Translations under genes and position numbers: made by a program
Part shown: one piece after another, positions 24,890 through 34,361 of the stretch
How the letters are laid out: each line of letters opens with the position of its first letter
Position numbering within the stretch: position 1 is the first letter of the stretch
The notes under the pieces: generated by a model
Seen by the model: the letters and a program-made list of their open reading frames with translations, nothing else
The model's database searches: none
Told to the model about the DNA's origin: nothing
DNA from: Nocardioidaceae bacterium
GTDB taxonomy: Bacteria > Actinomycetota > Actinomycetes > Propionibacteriales > Nocardioidaceae
Assembly: GCA_029266455.1 (NCBI GenBank)
Contig: JAQSWV010000015.1
Span: 1-47,411, forward strand
Length of the DNA stretch: 47,411 nt
Direction: 5' to 3'

Positions 24890-25978
24890 TCAGAGCAGGA
24901 CGACCGAGCGGAGCACCTCTCCGCGGTGCATCTTGTCGAACGCGGGCTCCACCTGGTCGAGCGAGATGGTCTCGGTCACGAACGCGTCGAGGTCGAGCCG
25001 CCCTTGCAGGTACAGGTCGATCAGCAGGGGGAAGTCGCGACTGGGCAGGCAGTCGCCGTACCAGCTCGACTTCAGGGAGCCGCCGCGGCCGAACACGTCG
25101 ATGAGCGGGAGCTCGACGGTCATCTCCGGGGTGGGGACCCCGACCATGACCACGGTGCCGGCCAGATCACGAGCGTAGAAGGCCTGCTTCCAGGTCTCCG
25201 GACGGCCCACGGCGTCGATGACCACGTCAGCGCCGAAGCCGCCGGTCAGATCCCGGACGGCCTGCACCACGTCGCCGACCTGCGAGGCATCGACCGTGTC
25301 GGTGGCTCCGAGACCCTCGGCCCATGCCAGCTTCCTCGGGTCGAGGTCGATGGCGATGATCTTCGCTGCGCCGGCCAGCCGCGCGCCTGCGACGGCGGCG
25401 CTGCCGACGCCGCCACAGCCGATCACGGCGACGGTGTCACCACGGGTCACCCCACCGGTGTTGATGGCGGCGCCCAGCCCGGCCATCACCCCACAGCCCA
25501 GCAGCCCGGCCACCGCCGGCGAGGCCGCAGGGTCCACCTTCGTGCACTGGCCGGCCGCCACCAGTGTCTTGTCGGCGAACGCGCCGATACCCAGTGCTGG
25601 GCTCAGCTCCGTGCCGTCCTCGAGCGTCATCTTCTGCGTGGCGTTGGCGGTGGCGAAGCAGTACCACGGCCGACCCCGGCGGCAGGCCCGGCACTGCCCG
25701 CACACCGCGCGCCAGTTGAGGATCACGTAGTCGCCCGGGGCCACCTCGTCGACGCCGGGGCCGACGGCCTCGACCACGCCCGCGGCCTCGTGCCCGAGCA
25801 GGAACGGGAACTCGTCGTTGATGCCTCCTTGGCGGTAGTGGAGGTCGGTGTGGCACACACCGCATGCCTGTACCCGGACCACTGCCTCTCCGGGGCCGGG
25901 ATCGGGCACCACGATCTGCTCGATGCGGACGGGTGCGTCCTTGGCGGCTGCGATGACACCGCGGACGGTCTGCGGCAT
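24890..25978 (-). CDS. mscR: S-(hydroxymethyl)mycothiol dehydrogenase
   Basis: The product is 362 residues, a zinc-dependent medium-chain alcohol dehydrogenase. Catalytic zinc ligands are in [15 protein letters not shown] and GHEAAGVVE; the structural zinc cysteines are in [15 protein letters not shown]. The NAD-binding motif is [14 protein letters not shown]. Close agreement with the mycothiol-dependent formaldehyde dehydrogenase (MscR/AdhE2) identifies it: the enzyme oxidises the formaldehyde-mycothiol adduct. The metallo-hydrolase two genes downstream is its usual partner. It is divergent from the FhuF-type gene. Confidence 0.92.
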   Translation of the reverse strand: MPQTVRGVIAAAKDAPVRIEQIVVPDPGPGEAVVRVQACGVCHTDLHYRQGGINDEFPFLLGHEAAGVVEAVGPGVDEVAPGDYVILNWRAVCGQCRACRRGRPWYCFATANATQKMTLEDGTELSPALGIGAFADKTLVAAGQCTKVDPAASPAVAGLLGCGVMAGLGAAINTGGVTRGDTVAVIGCGGVGSAAVAGARLAGAAKIIAIDLDPRKLAWAEGLGATDTVDASQVGDVVQAVRDLTGGFGADVVIDAVGRPETWKQAFYARDLAGTVVMVGVPTPEMTVELPLIDVFGRGGSLKSSWYGDCLPSRDFPLLIDLYLQGRLDLDAFVTETISLDQVEPAFDKMHRGEVLRSVVLL

Positions 25979-26080
25979 GCGGAGACTCCTCGACGTAGGA
26001 AGGGAGGCTCAGCCTAAGGTCCGCCGGAGCCGACGGCACCGTCGCCGTCCGCGACCTCACCACGCGGTACGGTCGGCCGG

Positions 26081-26890
26081 ATGGGAGCGGTGGCCGACAG
26101 CCTGCGCCAGCTGGACGCCGGCATCTCCTGGACGAGCGTGCAGGCGGCAGCTGACTCCCGGCCGGGATGGACGCGGTGCAGCGACCTGCTGGCTGAACCG
26201 GACCGGCTCCGCGCGTGGCAGCAGGAGACCGCCGATGCCTACGGGGGCGACGCGGTGGACGAGGGGCGGCTCACGGGTCAGGGTCTGGTGCTCGACTGGT
26301 ACCTGGCGGCGGTCACCCTGCCGGCGGTCGGCGTCTTCCACCTCGACCGGCGCGTGCTCGACGTCGCGCCCGAGCGGGTGCTGTTCCGACTGGTCACGGC
26401 GGGGGCGCCGGTCGTGGCCACCGCGGTCGAGTCGACTCGGTGGACGGGTCTGGTCGATGACCCGGCCGCCGGCGAGCAAGGCGCGGCCGTCGTCGACGAC
26501 GTCGGTGACCTGGCCGCGTTGCTGTACGAGACCACTGTCGGGCACGCCGAGCGGTTGGTGACGGCGTACTCCACGACCACCCGGATCGGGTCGCACGGGC
26601 TGTGGGGGGCGGTGACCGACGCGCTGGACGTGGCGTTCCTGAGCGGTGGATGGGTGAGCGGCGACATGGCGCGTGCAGCGGCAGATGCCCGGCTGGTGCT
26701 GGGCGACGGTCGGAGCCCGCTGGTCGGCGGATCGACCCTGCACCAGATCGACGACGCGCGCGGTCGCCGGCACTGGACCAGGCGCCGCTGGAGCTGCTGC
26801 TTCCTCTACCGCTCCCCCGGGGTGCGGGAGTGCGTCACCTGCCCGCGGGTCGACGACGACGAGCGCCGTCGGCAGGCGTCGGGCTGGTGA
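26081..26890 (+). CDS. FhuF-type (2Fe-2S) ferric-siderophore reductase-like protein
   Basis: The product is 269 residues. The C-terminus carries C239-C240, then C251 and C254 (RRRWSCCFLYRSPGVRECVT), the CC-x10-C-x2-C pattern that binds a 2Fe-2S cluster in FhuF-type siderophore reductases. The preceding 230 residues have the weakly conserved helical domain of that family. It probably helps release iron from siderophores in the cytoplasm. No siderophore or transport gene lies nearby. It converges with the HAD gene, five bases apart. Confidence 0.8.
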   Translation: MGAVADSLRQLDAGISWTSVQAAADSRPGWTRCSDLLAEPDRLRAWQQETADAYGGDAVDEGRLTGQGLVLDWYLAAVTLPAVGVFHLDRRVLDVAPERVLFRLVTAGAPVVATAVESTRWTGLVDDPAAGEQGAAVVDDVGDLAALLYETTVGHAERLVTAYSTTTRIGSHGLWGAVTDALDVAFLSGGWVSGDMARAAADARLVLGDGRSPLVGGSTLHQIDDARGRRHWTRRRWSCCFLYRSPGVRECVTCPRVDDDERRRQASGW

Positions 26891-26895
26891 CCCCG

Positions 26896-27570
26896 TCAGG
26901 TCGCTTCGCGGGTCAGGATCTGGTCCACCACGTCGGCGATGTCCGCACCGACGATGTCGGGCTGACGCCCGATCGGGCTCAGCACCTGTCCCGGCCGGGT
27001 CACGAACGCGGCCGAGCACCCGGCTGCCATCGCGCCGGACACGTCCCACGAGTGTGCGGCCACCAGCCGTACGTCGCTGATGTCGACCGCGAAGGCGCGG
27101 GCCACGGCCAGGTACGGCTCGGGGGCCGGCTTGAGCCGCCGGACGGAGTCGGCGGAGATGACGTCGTCGAAGGCGTCCCTGAGGCCGGCATGGGACAGCT
27201 GGGCCTCCGCGACCCCGGCCACCGAGTTCGTCAGAGCCACGGTCCGCACCCCGCTCCCGTGCAGCCGGCGCAGGGCCTCGGCGACCTCCGGGTACGGCGG
27301 CAGTGAGCTCATGCGCTCCACCATGTCGGTGGCTTCCACCGGGTCGACGGTGCGTCCGACCTTCTCGCCCAGCATGAGCAGCGCCGCGTGCTGCGCGGCA
27401 CTGAAGTCCACGTACTCGCCCGACAGGCCGCCGACGAAGGCCAGCTGCAGCATCTGGGCGAACCACTGCGGCCGAAGCGCCGTTGAGCCGAACAGCTCCT
27501 CGAATGCCGGGTCGAGCGCGCTGAGGTCGAGCAGGGTCTCGTTCACGTCGAACGCCACGACGCCAGTCAT
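26896..27570 (-). CDS. Haloacid dehalogenase type II-like hydrolase (HAD superfamily)
   Basis: The start is ATG 27570, giving 224 residues; the longer frame upstream overlaps the tRNA-Ala region. HAD motifs are visible: D8 in FDVNETLLDL, TVALTNS, LKPAPEPY and VAAHSWDVSGA. The arrangement fits the type II (L-2-haloacid dehalogenase) branch, although the first motif reads FDVNETLLD rather than FDAYGTL. Substrate is unknown; many such proteins act on small phospho- or halo-acids. It ends against the convergent FhuF-type gene. Confidence 0.85.
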   Translation of the reverse strand: MTGVVAFDVNETLLDLSALDPAFEELFGSTALRPQWFAQMLQLAFVGGLSGEYVDFSAAQHAALLMLGEKVGRTVDPVEATDMVERMSSLPPYPEVAEALRRLHGSGVRTVALTNSVAGVAEAQLSHAGLRDAFDDVISADSVRRLKPAPEPYLAVARAFAVDISDVRLVAAHSWDVSGAMAAGCSAAFVTRPGQVLSPIGRQPDIVGADIADVVDQILTREAT

Positions 27571-27658
27571 CGTCAGCCTTCCGGTCGGTCTTCCCGTGGT
27601 CTTTGAGCTGTCCCGCGGGGACGACAGGTGAGATGGTCGCCGTGTCGGCCCGTCCACC

Positions 27659-27734
27659 TGGTGGAGACGAAGGGACTCGAACCCTCAACCCCCGCCTTGC
27701 AAAGGCGGTGCTCTGCCAGTTGAGCTACGTCCCC
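27659..27734 (-). tRNA. tRNA-Ala (anticodon TGC)
   Basis: On the minus strand the acceptor GGGGACG pairs with CGTCTCC, and the G3-U70 pair that defines alanine tRNAs is present. The anticodon stem CCGCC/GGCGG encloses TTTGCAA, anticodon TGC. The T-loop GTTCGAGTC and an encoded CCA (27661-27659) complete a 76-base gene. Confidence 0.96.
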
Positions 27735-27744
27735 CGGGACCGGG

Positions 27745-27927
27745 TCAGCGCGGGGAGGCGGTGTCGGCCGAGCCGCTGCCGGGGCCACCGCCGGGACCGC
27801 TGCTCGGGCCGTCGATCGGGTCGGTCGCCTCTGCCCACAGGTCGGCCTCCGCCTGGTCGGCCCGGGAACGGCGGAACGCCCAGGCGGCACCCGCGGCGGC
27901 GAGGAGAACGGCTGCCATCTTCTTCAC
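27745..27927 (-). CDS. DLW-39 family small protein
   Basis: The product is 60 residues from a GTG that follows GAGGAGG at eight bases. A Lys-Lys start and one hydrophobic helix (about 4-18) precede FRRSRADQAEADLWAEATDP, the short conserved block with Asp-Leu-Trp that names this actinobacterial family. The tail is Gly/Ser/Pro-rich and longer than in many members. Function is unknown. It lies ten bases upstream of tRNA-Ala on the same strand. Confidence 0.85.
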   Translation of the reverse strand: MKKMAAVLLAAAGAAWAFRRSRADQAEADLWAEATDPIDGPSSGPGGGPGSGSADTASPR

Positions 27928-28097
27928 TTCGCGTCCTCCTCATGGCGCCGGGCAGGTGGTGGGTCTAAGAGGAGGTGGATTCCTGACCTCTTCTCATCAG
28001 GGAGGGAGCCTACCTTGCGGAGGGTTGCCAGCCGATGCGTTGTCCCTGGCGGGGGCCCCTTCGCGGGAGGGCTGAGGTACACGTCGAGCGTCCTCGG

Positions 28098-29768
28098 TCA
28101 GCGGCGCGAACGAGATGCTCCGACCCGCGTGGCGTACGCGGCGGCCTCGGCACGGGAGCGAAGGGCCAGCTTGGCGAGGATGCTACTGACGTGATGCGCC
28201 ACCGTCTTGCGGCTCAGGAACAGTCGCTCAGCGATCTGCGGATTAGTCAGTCCGTCGGCGACCAGGGCGAGCACGTCCTGCTCTCGCCGGGTAAGCACCC
28301 CGGGGTCACGAGGCTCGGGGCCCGGAGTCACCCCGAGCTTACGGAGCATCGCGGCGGCCGTGGCCGCCTCGCCAGCCGCCCCTAGTCGCCTGAGATCGCG
28401 CAACGCCTCGGCGGCATGAGCGACAGCTGCCTCGGGGTCGTCGTCAGCCAGGGTTCTTGCCAGGTCGAGCCGGGTACGGGCGGCCTCGAACGGCAAGCAG
28501 TGCTCCTCGAAGCTGGCCAGCGCGTCCGCCAGCCGTCGCACCGCTGTGGTCGCCTCGCCCGATGCCGCCGCGAAGAGCCCCGCGCAGCGGGTCAGCTGGG
28601 CTTTCCCACGGGGCAGAGCGGGCCTCGTCGGGTCGGCCCGACGATCAGCCAGCGTCTCGGCTGCTCCGGGCAGGTCGCCCGCGGCCAGATACGCCTCGCT
28701 CAAGGCGGCCGCGAGAAGGTCACCTTGCGGGTCATCCGCGTCGAGCAGGACGAGGCGGGCGCGCAGCAGTGCCGCGGCATCCTCCGGTCGGCCGGCGGCA
28801 AGCCGCACCTCCGCAGCAACCAGGGCGGCGGCAGGAAGACTCATATCGAGCCCCTCGACCAGCTCGACCGCCTCGCTCAGCCGACCCTCCCGGAGGCGGA
28901 GGGCAGCGAGCGTGGTCCCCGCCTCAAGCAGGGCATGACGCCCGACGTCCTCCGACATCGACAATGCCCGCTGGAGTTCGAGCTCGGCGAGGCTCCAGCG
29001 CCCGGCCGCGAACAGGACCGAGCCGTAGTGGGCCCGGCACCGGGCCTGAAGAAACGGGCAGCCGTAGGTGTCGGTGAACTCCTCGGCCACCTGGCACCAC
29101 TGTGTGGCGCGTCGAAGGTCGTCGACCAGGCTGCACGCGGCAAGCATGTTGCAGCTCGACCAGACGACGACCTCCAGGCGGCCGTCGTAACCGCCGAGCG
29201 TGGTCGCCATCGCTTCGTCGAGGAGCGCCATCCCGTCCTGCACCTCGCCGTCTGCCACAAGCAGCAGGCCCAAATCGGACAGTGCCATCGCATGCAGCCC
29301 ATCGTCGGAGGCCTGCTTCGCCAGTCGGCGAACCTTCTCCAGCGCGGCACGTTGCTTCGCGCTGTCGGACGACAGATAGGCGCCGACCAGCGTCAGCCAG
29401 CCTCTGACCGCCGGGTCCGTCGTGCCGTCGGCTGCCCGGGTCGCCCGGGCCAGCCAGCCCCCGGCTGCCGCATCGTTGTCGAGGTTCGTCTGGTACCAGA
29501 CGCAGAGGTCGAGGGCGACCAACGTGGCCTCGTCGTCCCGACCGGCCTGACGCAGCAAAGTGAACGCTCGCGTCCGGTGGCGGATCGCAGCGCGCACCTC
29601 GCCCAGCCACCAGCAAACACGGCCCAGACCGTCTACCGCGTCGGCGGACTCGTCCGCGGCGGCGGCGGCGGCAAAGGCCGTCCGTGCCTCCTCCCAGCGT
29701 CCGGCCTCGGCGGCAGCCCGCGCAGACTCAAGACGGTCAGCAGACTCAAGACGGTCAACGGGTGCCAC
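28098..29768 (-). CDS. LuxR-family regulator with TPR-like repeats
   Basis: From GTG 29768 the product is 556 residues. Residues 1-475 are helical pairs of TPR type rich in Ala and Leu, with no ATP-binding site. The C-terminus is a LuxR helix-turn-helix ([20 protein letters not shown], then [16 protein letters not shown]). It resembles the tail of LAL/MalT-like regulators without their NTPase. The second to tenth codons contain a duplicated DRLESA unit. It is divergent from a methyltransferase gene with 111 bases between the starts, so it may control that gene or itself. The start codon has only a weak ribosome site. Confidence 0.85.
   Translation of the reverse strand: MAPVDRLESADRLESARAAAEAGRWEEARTAFAAAAAADESADAVDGLGRVCWWLGEVRAAIRHRTRAFTLLRQAGRDDEATLVALDLCVWYQTNLDNDAAAGGWLARATRAADGTTDPAVRGWLTLVGAYLSSDSAKQRAALEKVRRLAKQASDDGLHAMALSDLGLLLVADGEVQDGMALLDEAMATTLGGYDGRLEVVVWSSCNMLAACSLVDDLRRATQWCQVAEEFTDTYGCPFLQARCRAHYGSVLFAAGRWSLAELELQRALSMSEDVGRHALLEAGTTLAALRLREGRLSEAVELVEGLDMSLPAAALVAAEVRLAAGRPEDAAALLRARLVLLDADDPQGDLLAAALSEAYLAAGDLPGAAETLADRRADPTRPALPRGKAQLTRCAGLFAAASGEATTAVRRLADALASFEEHCLPFEAARTRLDLARTLADDDPEAAVAHAAEALRDLRRLGAAGEAATAAAMLRKLGVTPGPEPRDPGVLTRREQDVLALVADGLTNPQIAERLFLSRKTVAHHVSSILAKLALRSRAEAAAYATRVGASRSRR
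29723..29758 (-). repeat. Tandem 18-base duplication at the start of the TPR/LuxR gene
   Basis: CAGACTCAAGACGGTCAG at 29723-29740 is followed at 29741-29758 by a copy that differs only in its last base. On the minus strand it encodes DRLESA twice, just after the start codon. Confidence 0.8.
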
Positions 29769-29879
29769 GCGTCCATGATCGCCACTCGGACGCGCCCGTG
29801 AATAGGTCACTTGGCCGATGTTCCGCGCACTCGCAGGGTCGACGCTGGCCCCGTTGTCGAACCTAGGAGGTGGCTCCCG

Positions 29880-30671
29880 ATGACCGAGACCTTCCAGCTC
29901 AACCGTCAACAGGCCCAGGCGTACGACGACCTTTTCGTCCCTGCCCTGTTCGGGCAATGGGCACCCCAGCTGGTGGACTGCGCCCGTGTACGCGAGGGTC
30001 AGTCGGTGCTCGATGTGGCCTGTGGCACTGGAGTCGTCGCGCGGGCCGCTCGTGACGTCGTGGAGGCTGGTCGTGTTGTGGGGGTCGACCTGAACCCGGC
30101 GATGCTCGAGGTGGCGCTGGCTGCGAGGCCCGACCTCGAGTGGGTCCAGGGCGACGCCGAGGATCTCCCCTTCGCTGACGCCGAGTTCGACGTCGCACTC
30201 TGCCAGTCCGCGCTCTTCTTCTTCGCGCACCCTGGCCGCGCGTTGAGCGAGATGGCGCGCGTTATCGTCCCCGGTGGCGTGGTCGCACTGCAGACGTACG
30301 CGCCGTTGGCCGAGCAGCCGGCTTATGGTCCGTTCGTCGAACTCGTCGCCCGGCATGCTGGTCCCGAGGCCCGGGATCTGCTCGGCACCTACTGGTCTCA
30401 AGGCGACGTCCATGGTCTGCGTGCGCTCACCTCGGCGGCCGGCCTGTCGCTGCTGGAGTTGCGTTCGAGCCTCGGAGTGGCAGTGTTCCCGTCCGCGGCC
30501 GCGGTGGCAGACACGGAACTCCGAGCCACTCCGATCGCCGAGCAGATCACGCCGGAGAACTACTCGCGGATCGTCGCCGACACCGAGGACCTGCTCGGCG
30601 GCTACGCCGACGAGTCAGGCGCGGTGCGCCTCCCCATGCGGGCCACTTTCGTCGCGGCGTTCAAGCGCTAA
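29880..30671 (+). CDS. Class I SAM-dependent methyltransferase
   Basis: The start is ATG 29880 after TAGGAGG at nine bases, giving 263 residues. The SAM site [15 protein letters not shown] (about 45-60) is followed by [10 protein letters not shown], the GDAEDLPF motif and the [12 protein letters not shown] strand. This is the UbiE/menaquinone-methyltransferase-like type 11 fold. Substrate cannot be told. It is divergent from the LuxR gene and converges with the flavoenzyme gene downstream. Confidence 0.9.
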   Translation: MTETFQLNRQQAQAYDDLFVPALFGQWAPQLVDCARVREGQSVLDVACGTGVVARAARDVVEAGRVVGVDLNPAMLEVALAARPDLEWVQGDAEDLPFADAEFDVALCQSALFFFAHPGRALSEMARVIVPGGVVALQTYAPLAEQPAYGPFVELVARHAGPEARDLLGTYWSQGDVHGLRALTSAAGLSLLELRSSLGVAVFPSAAAVADTELRATPIAEQITPENYSRIVADTEDLLGGYADESGAVRLPMRATFVAAFKR

Positions 30672-30821
30672 ACACCAGCAGCAGGGACCGCGAGCAGGCG
30701 CATGCCGGCGGCAGGGGGTGCTGGCCACGAAGAACCGACGCTGCTGTCACCTTGAGAAGACACGGTTAGCTGGCGGACTTGACGGTGGTCTTCTTCCGAC
30801 GGTCCGGTAGTGGACTTCGAA

Positions 30822-30846
30822 AAGCCTCGGACGCTCCGACGCGAGG
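30822..30846. terminator. Weak hairpin between convergent methyltransferase and flavoenzyme genes
   Basis: GCCTCG and CGAGGC arms bracket a loop of about 12 bases just beyond the end of the flavoenzyme gene. No T-run follows on either strand, so it is only a possible terminator. Confidence 0.3.
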
Positions 30847-30849
30847 CGT

Positions 30850-32220
30850 TCAGGGCTCGATGTTCTGGTTCAGATGGAACAGGTTGTCGGGGTCGTACCG
30901 GCGCTTGACCTCTCGAAGCCGGTCATAGTTGGCGCCGTAGTTCACTGCCACCTTCGCCTGGTCGTCGCCGGACGCGAAGTTGACATAGCCACCACCCTGT
31001 GACAGCGGCGCGATCGCCGCGTCGTAGCCCTTGACCCACCTGGTGTTGGCGTCGTTGTCCGCCGGGTCGGGCCACATGCCTGCGATCACCACCGCGTACG
31101 TGGCGTCACGGTGCCCGAAGGCGCTCGCGTCCGCGGCCACGTCGTGGCAGGCGCCGTTGATCGGGTACAGGTGCACGGTCGAGTTGACCACCGGTACGCG
31201 TGGCCCGTGCTCCATGTGCGCTTGGATCGCCTCCTTCGACAGGTCGTCCACGAACTCCGCCTTCCAGTAGTGCTGCAGTCCCCGCGGGACCAGGGCGTCG
31301 AAAGCACTGTTGAGAGCCGGGTAGGGCATCGAGCCGACGTGCTCGGCGACCGGGTTCGCGACATCTCGGAACCCCTGCAGGAGCTTCTCGCCGTCGGAGG
31401 GGGAGCCGCTCCAGCACGAGATCAGGGCGACGAAGGGCTCGCCCACCCGGTCCTCGGGGACGAAGGGGAGGGGTGGGGCGATCTGGAAAGCCGGGAACCC
31501 GCCGTACTCGCGCGGTGCCGTCTTGATGAAGTCGTTGAAGTAGGAGAGAACCGCCTCCCCGTCGGAGAGCTCGAAGAACATCGGGCCGCCGTAGATGTCT
31601 GCCACCGGGTGCAGCTGGAAGGTGAACTCGGTGACGACGCCGAAGTTGCCGCCTCCTCCGCGCAGCGCCCAGAAGAGGTCAGGGTGCTCGTCCGCGCTCG
31701 CGGTGACGAGATGTCCGTCCGCCGTCACGACCTGGGCCGAGAGCAGGTTGTCGCACGACAAGCCGTACCCGCGTGCCAGGTAGCCGATGCCGCCACCGAG
31801 TGTCAGCCCGCCAACACCGGTAGTAGAGATGATCCCGCCGGTGGTCGCCAGGCCGTGTGCGCCCGCGCCGTCGTTGAAGGCCCCCCAGGTCATGCCGCCG
31901 CCGGCCCGGGCGGTCCGCCCGGCAGGGTCAACGGTCAGCGTGCTGAGGCCGGAAAGATCGGCGACGAGGGCACCGTCCGCTGTCCCGAAACCGGGGACGC
32001 TGTGTCCTCCGCCGCGTACCGCCAGCTCCAGGCCCGCCTCCGCCGCATGCCGCACCACGGCGGCCACGTCCGCGTCGGTCATGCACCGCACGACAGCCGC
32101 CGGGCGGCGGTCGATCATGAAGTTGTAGACCTTCCTGGCGTCCTCGTAGTCGGTGTCTCCCGGAAGGATCGCCGGGCCGGCCACCTCGGACCGCAAGGCC
32201 TCGATTGTCTGCGCCGCCAT
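30850..32220 (-). CDS. FAD-linked oxidoreductase, berberine-bridge-enzyme type
   Basis: The start is ATG 32220 after AAGGAGG, giving 456 residues. An N-terminal FAD-binding domain has RGGGHSVPGFG with H73, the residue that holds FAD covalently in this family; the second, cysteinyl link is not expected because the usual Cys position in ISTTGVGGLTLGGGIGYL is Thr. GGGGNFGVVTEFTFQLHPV and the C-terminal YDPDNLFHLNQNI are also typical. Members oxidise sugars, alkaloids or polyketides; the substrate here is unknown. No signal peptide is visible. It converges on the methyltransferase gene. Confidence 0.9.
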   Translation of the reverse strand: MAAQTIEALRSEVAGPAILPGDTDYEDARKVYNFMIDRRPAAVVRCMTDADVAAVVRHAAEAGLELAVRGGGHSVPGFGTADGALVADLSGLSTLTVDPAGRTARAGGGMTWGAFNDGAGAHGLATTGGIISTTGVGGLTLGGGIGYLARGYGLSCDNLLSAQVVTADGHLVTASADEHPDLFWALRGGGGNFGVVTEFTFQLHPVADIYGGPMFFELSDGEAVLSYFNDFIKTAPREYGGFPAFQIAPPLPFVPEDRVGEPFVALISCWSGSPSDGEKLLQGFRDVANPVAEHVGSMPYPALNSAFDALVPRGLQHYWKAEFVDDLSKEAIQAHMEHGPRVPVVNSTVHLYPINGACHDVAADASAFGHRDATYAVVIAGMWPDPADNDANTRWVKGYDAAIAPLSQGGGYVNFASGDDQAKVAVNYGANYDRLREVKRRYDPDNLFHLNQNIEP

Positions 32221-32691
32221 CGGATGTCCCTCCTTGGGGCCGCTCTGTGCTCCACCCACCAGGAACGAGCCGCGCGTTCGCCGACTCTTCGGCGCTGCCA
32301 ACCCTGGCGCCGCGGTGACATGGGTTCCCGGGTCCCGATGGTGAGGGGTGCCTCTGTCTACCCCTTCCGAGCACTGTCAGACAGAGTGTCGCTGAGGGGT
32401 CCGGACGTCAACACTCCTGAGCCGATCTGTCAATGCCTCGAGCACGCTGAGTGACGTCCCGTCTCTCCTATGTCACCCCGGCGCCCGCCAATGGCCTGCA
32501 TGTGCTCGGGGCGAGTATCAGCGCAGCCGGGTTGCAGCGAATCCGAATACACACAGCCCGACCGGCCGGAGCGTGTCGTAGGTTGAACGAGGTGAGAAGC
32601 GGAGAGGCCCACCTGGAACGCGAGGATTCCTGCGATGCCACCGGCGAGGCAGGCGCGCATGTGCAGCGCATGACTCCGGTGGAGGTCTAGG
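32221..32691. promoter_or_regulatory. Divergent control region between flavoenzyme and glutaminase genes
   Basis: About 470 bases separate the two starts. A short dyad CTGTC-A-GACAG (32374-32384) within GCACTGTCAGACAGAGTG looks like a binding site for a dimeric repressor. A GGTGGAGG ribosome site precedes the glutaminase GTG. I see no protein-coding gene here, although one plus-strand frame is open for 79 codons. Confidence 0.4.
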
Positions 32692-33693
32692 GTGAACGCC
32701 CGACGCCGACGGATCAATGAGCGCCTAGCCGAGCTGTACCAGCGACACGTCGCCATTGAAGACGAGAGCATCGACAGGTTCTACGAGTCGGGGCGAGGCT
32801 ATTATCCGCCGGAGGACGCCGGGGATGAGCGTCACACGTTCGGCATCTGTGTGGCGGACCTCGAAGGCGAGATCTACGGGGTCGGTCACCACGACCAGGC
32901 CTTTGCCATGCAGTCGATCTCGAAGGTGTTCGCCTACGGTCTGGCGCTCGCGGACCACGGCAGCGATCACGTCCTGGCCAGGGTGGGTGTCGAGCCCAGT
33001 GGTGACGCGTTCAACTCGATCGTCCTCGACGGGCGCCGTCAGCGGCCCTTCAACCCGATGATCAACGCCGGGGCCATCGCGACCTCCGACCTGGTCTCGG
33101 GCAAGGACTCCAGGGAGAAGGTGCAGCGCATCGTTGAGGTCATGCGGCTGTGTGCCGGCAACGAGAGCCTCGACGTGGACCGCGACATCTTCGAACGTGA
33201 GTGGCGCACCGCGGACCGGAATCGGGCGATCGCCTATCTCATGCGCAGCCATGGTTCCCTGGTGGGTGATGTCGAGGAGACCCTTGCGGTCTACCTGCAG
33301 CAGTGCTCGGTGATGATCACCTGCGACGATCTCGCGAGGATGGCGGCAACGCTTGCCAACGGTTGGGTCAATCCCGCCACGGGTGCCCGTCCGCTACCCG
33401 CAGCCCGGGTACGGGACGTGCTCAGCGTGATGTTCACCTGCGGAATGTACGACTTCGCGGGGGAGTGGGCCTTCGACGTGGGTGTGCCGGCCAAGAGCTC
33501 GGTCAGCGGCGGCATCCTCGCAGCCATCCCGGGCAAGGGGGGACTCGCGACGTTCTCACCGGGGCTCGACCCACACGGGAACAGCGTCCGCGGTGTGCGC
33601 GTCTGCCAGGAGGTGTCCAGGCGGCTCGGGCTCCACGTGTTCGCCAGGGACGACGAGGATGCCCTTCTCGGTTCCGCCTCCCCTACGGCTTGA
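32692..33693 (+). CDS. glsA: Glutaminase (GlsA family)
   Basis: The product is 333 residues from GTG 32692. It is a serine-dependent beta-lactamase-like glutaminase: S75-I-S-K78 (AMQSISKVFAYGLAL), NPMINAGAIATSDLV, the Asn and Tyr motif in QQCSVMITCDDLARMA and the late VPAKSSVSGGILAAIPG. It releases ammonia from glutamine in the cytoplasm. No STAS or cyclic-nucleotide domain is fused at the C-terminus, unlike some actinobacterial forms. It may share a control region with the divergent flavoenzyme. Confidence 0.94.
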   Translation: MNARRRRINERLAELYQRHVAIEDESIDRFYESGRGYYPPEDAGDERHTFGICVADLEGEIYGVGHHDQAFAMQSISKVFAYGLALADHGSDHVLARVGVEPSGDAFNSIVLDGRRQRPFNPMINAGAIATSDLVSGKDSREKVQRIVEVMRLCAGNESLDVDRDIFEREWRTADRNRAIAYLMRSHGSLVGDVEETLAVYLQQCSVMITCDDLARMAATLANGWVNPATGARPLPAARVRDVLSVMFTCGMYDFAGEWAFDVGVPAKSSVSGGILAAIPGKGGLATFSPGLDPHGNSVRGVRVCQEVSRRLGLHVFARDDEDALLGSASPTA

Positions 33694-33761
33694 GGGAGCA
33701 GCGGGGAACTCACCCGGCAAGGGTGAGTCGCACGGCCGATCCACTCCGGCATTGTGGTGGC

Positions 33762-34262
33762 ATGGGGCTATCGGCCGACCAGCTCTCGCAGGACGAGCGC
33801 ATCGTCCTCGAGATGCACGAGCACTGGAAGCACCTGCTCGGTGCCATGCTCATCTCCGCTGCAGCCCTGGTGGGGCTGATCATCGTGTTGGTTGCGGGCC
33901 CCGAGGACGGTTCCCTCGGGTGGCTCGACACGCTCGGCTGGGTCGCCTTCGTGGGTGTGGTGGTCGTTTTCGGCCTGTGGCCGGCGCTGGGATGGTGGAC
34001 CCGTACATACACCCTGACGAACGAACGCCTGGTCACGCGCAAGGGAATCCTGCGCCGATCCGGTCGCGACATCCCGCTGTTGCGCATCAATGACGTGGCG
34101 TTCGAACAGGGCATCCTCGACCGGCTCGTCGGAGCTGGCACGCTCAGGGTTTCGGCCGCCAGCGAGGAGGGCACGGCCGTGCTCAAGGACATCCCGCACG
34201 TACAGCAGGTGTCGCTTCGGATGAACGAGCTCGTGCGCCAGGTTCGCGACACCCGTGGCTGA
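33762..34262 (+). CDS. PH-domain (YdbS-like) membrane protein
   Basis: The start is ATG 33762, giving 166 residues. Two membrane helices (about 25-46 and 55-77) are followed by a bacterial PH domain of the bPH2 type (TYTLTNERLVTRKGILRRSG, PLLRINDVAFEQGILDRLVG). Family members are small membrane proteins of unknown role, sometimes linked to envelope stress. It lies 68 bases after glsA on the same strand. A longer open frame upstream overlaps glsA and is not used. Confidence 0.85.
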   Translation: MGLSADQLSQDERIVLEMHEHWKHLLGAMLISAAALVGLIIVLVAGPEDGSLGWLDTLGWVAFVGVVVVFGLWPALGWWTRTYTLTNERLVTRKGILRRSGRDIPLLRINDVAFEQGILDRLVGAGTLRVSAASEEGTAVLKDIPHVQQVSLRMNELVRQVRDTRG

Positions 34263-34361
34263 GCCCACGCCCCGACTGCCGCCGGCGCTCAGGCGCGTCG
34301 CCGTCATCGGCAGGCAGCAACGGACCGGCTGCTCGGCAGCGCTGGCCTGCGGCAATACGGG

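Noticed and set aside
27573-27890. Minus-strand open frame over tRNA-Ala and the DLW-39 gene
   Set aside because: It overlaps the tRNA gene; the DLW-39 frame has the proper ribosome site and motif.
32451-32690. 79-codon plus-strand frame just before glsA
   Set aside because: No ribosome site and no recognisable motif; it ends two bases before the glsA GTG, whose own ribosome site lies inside it.
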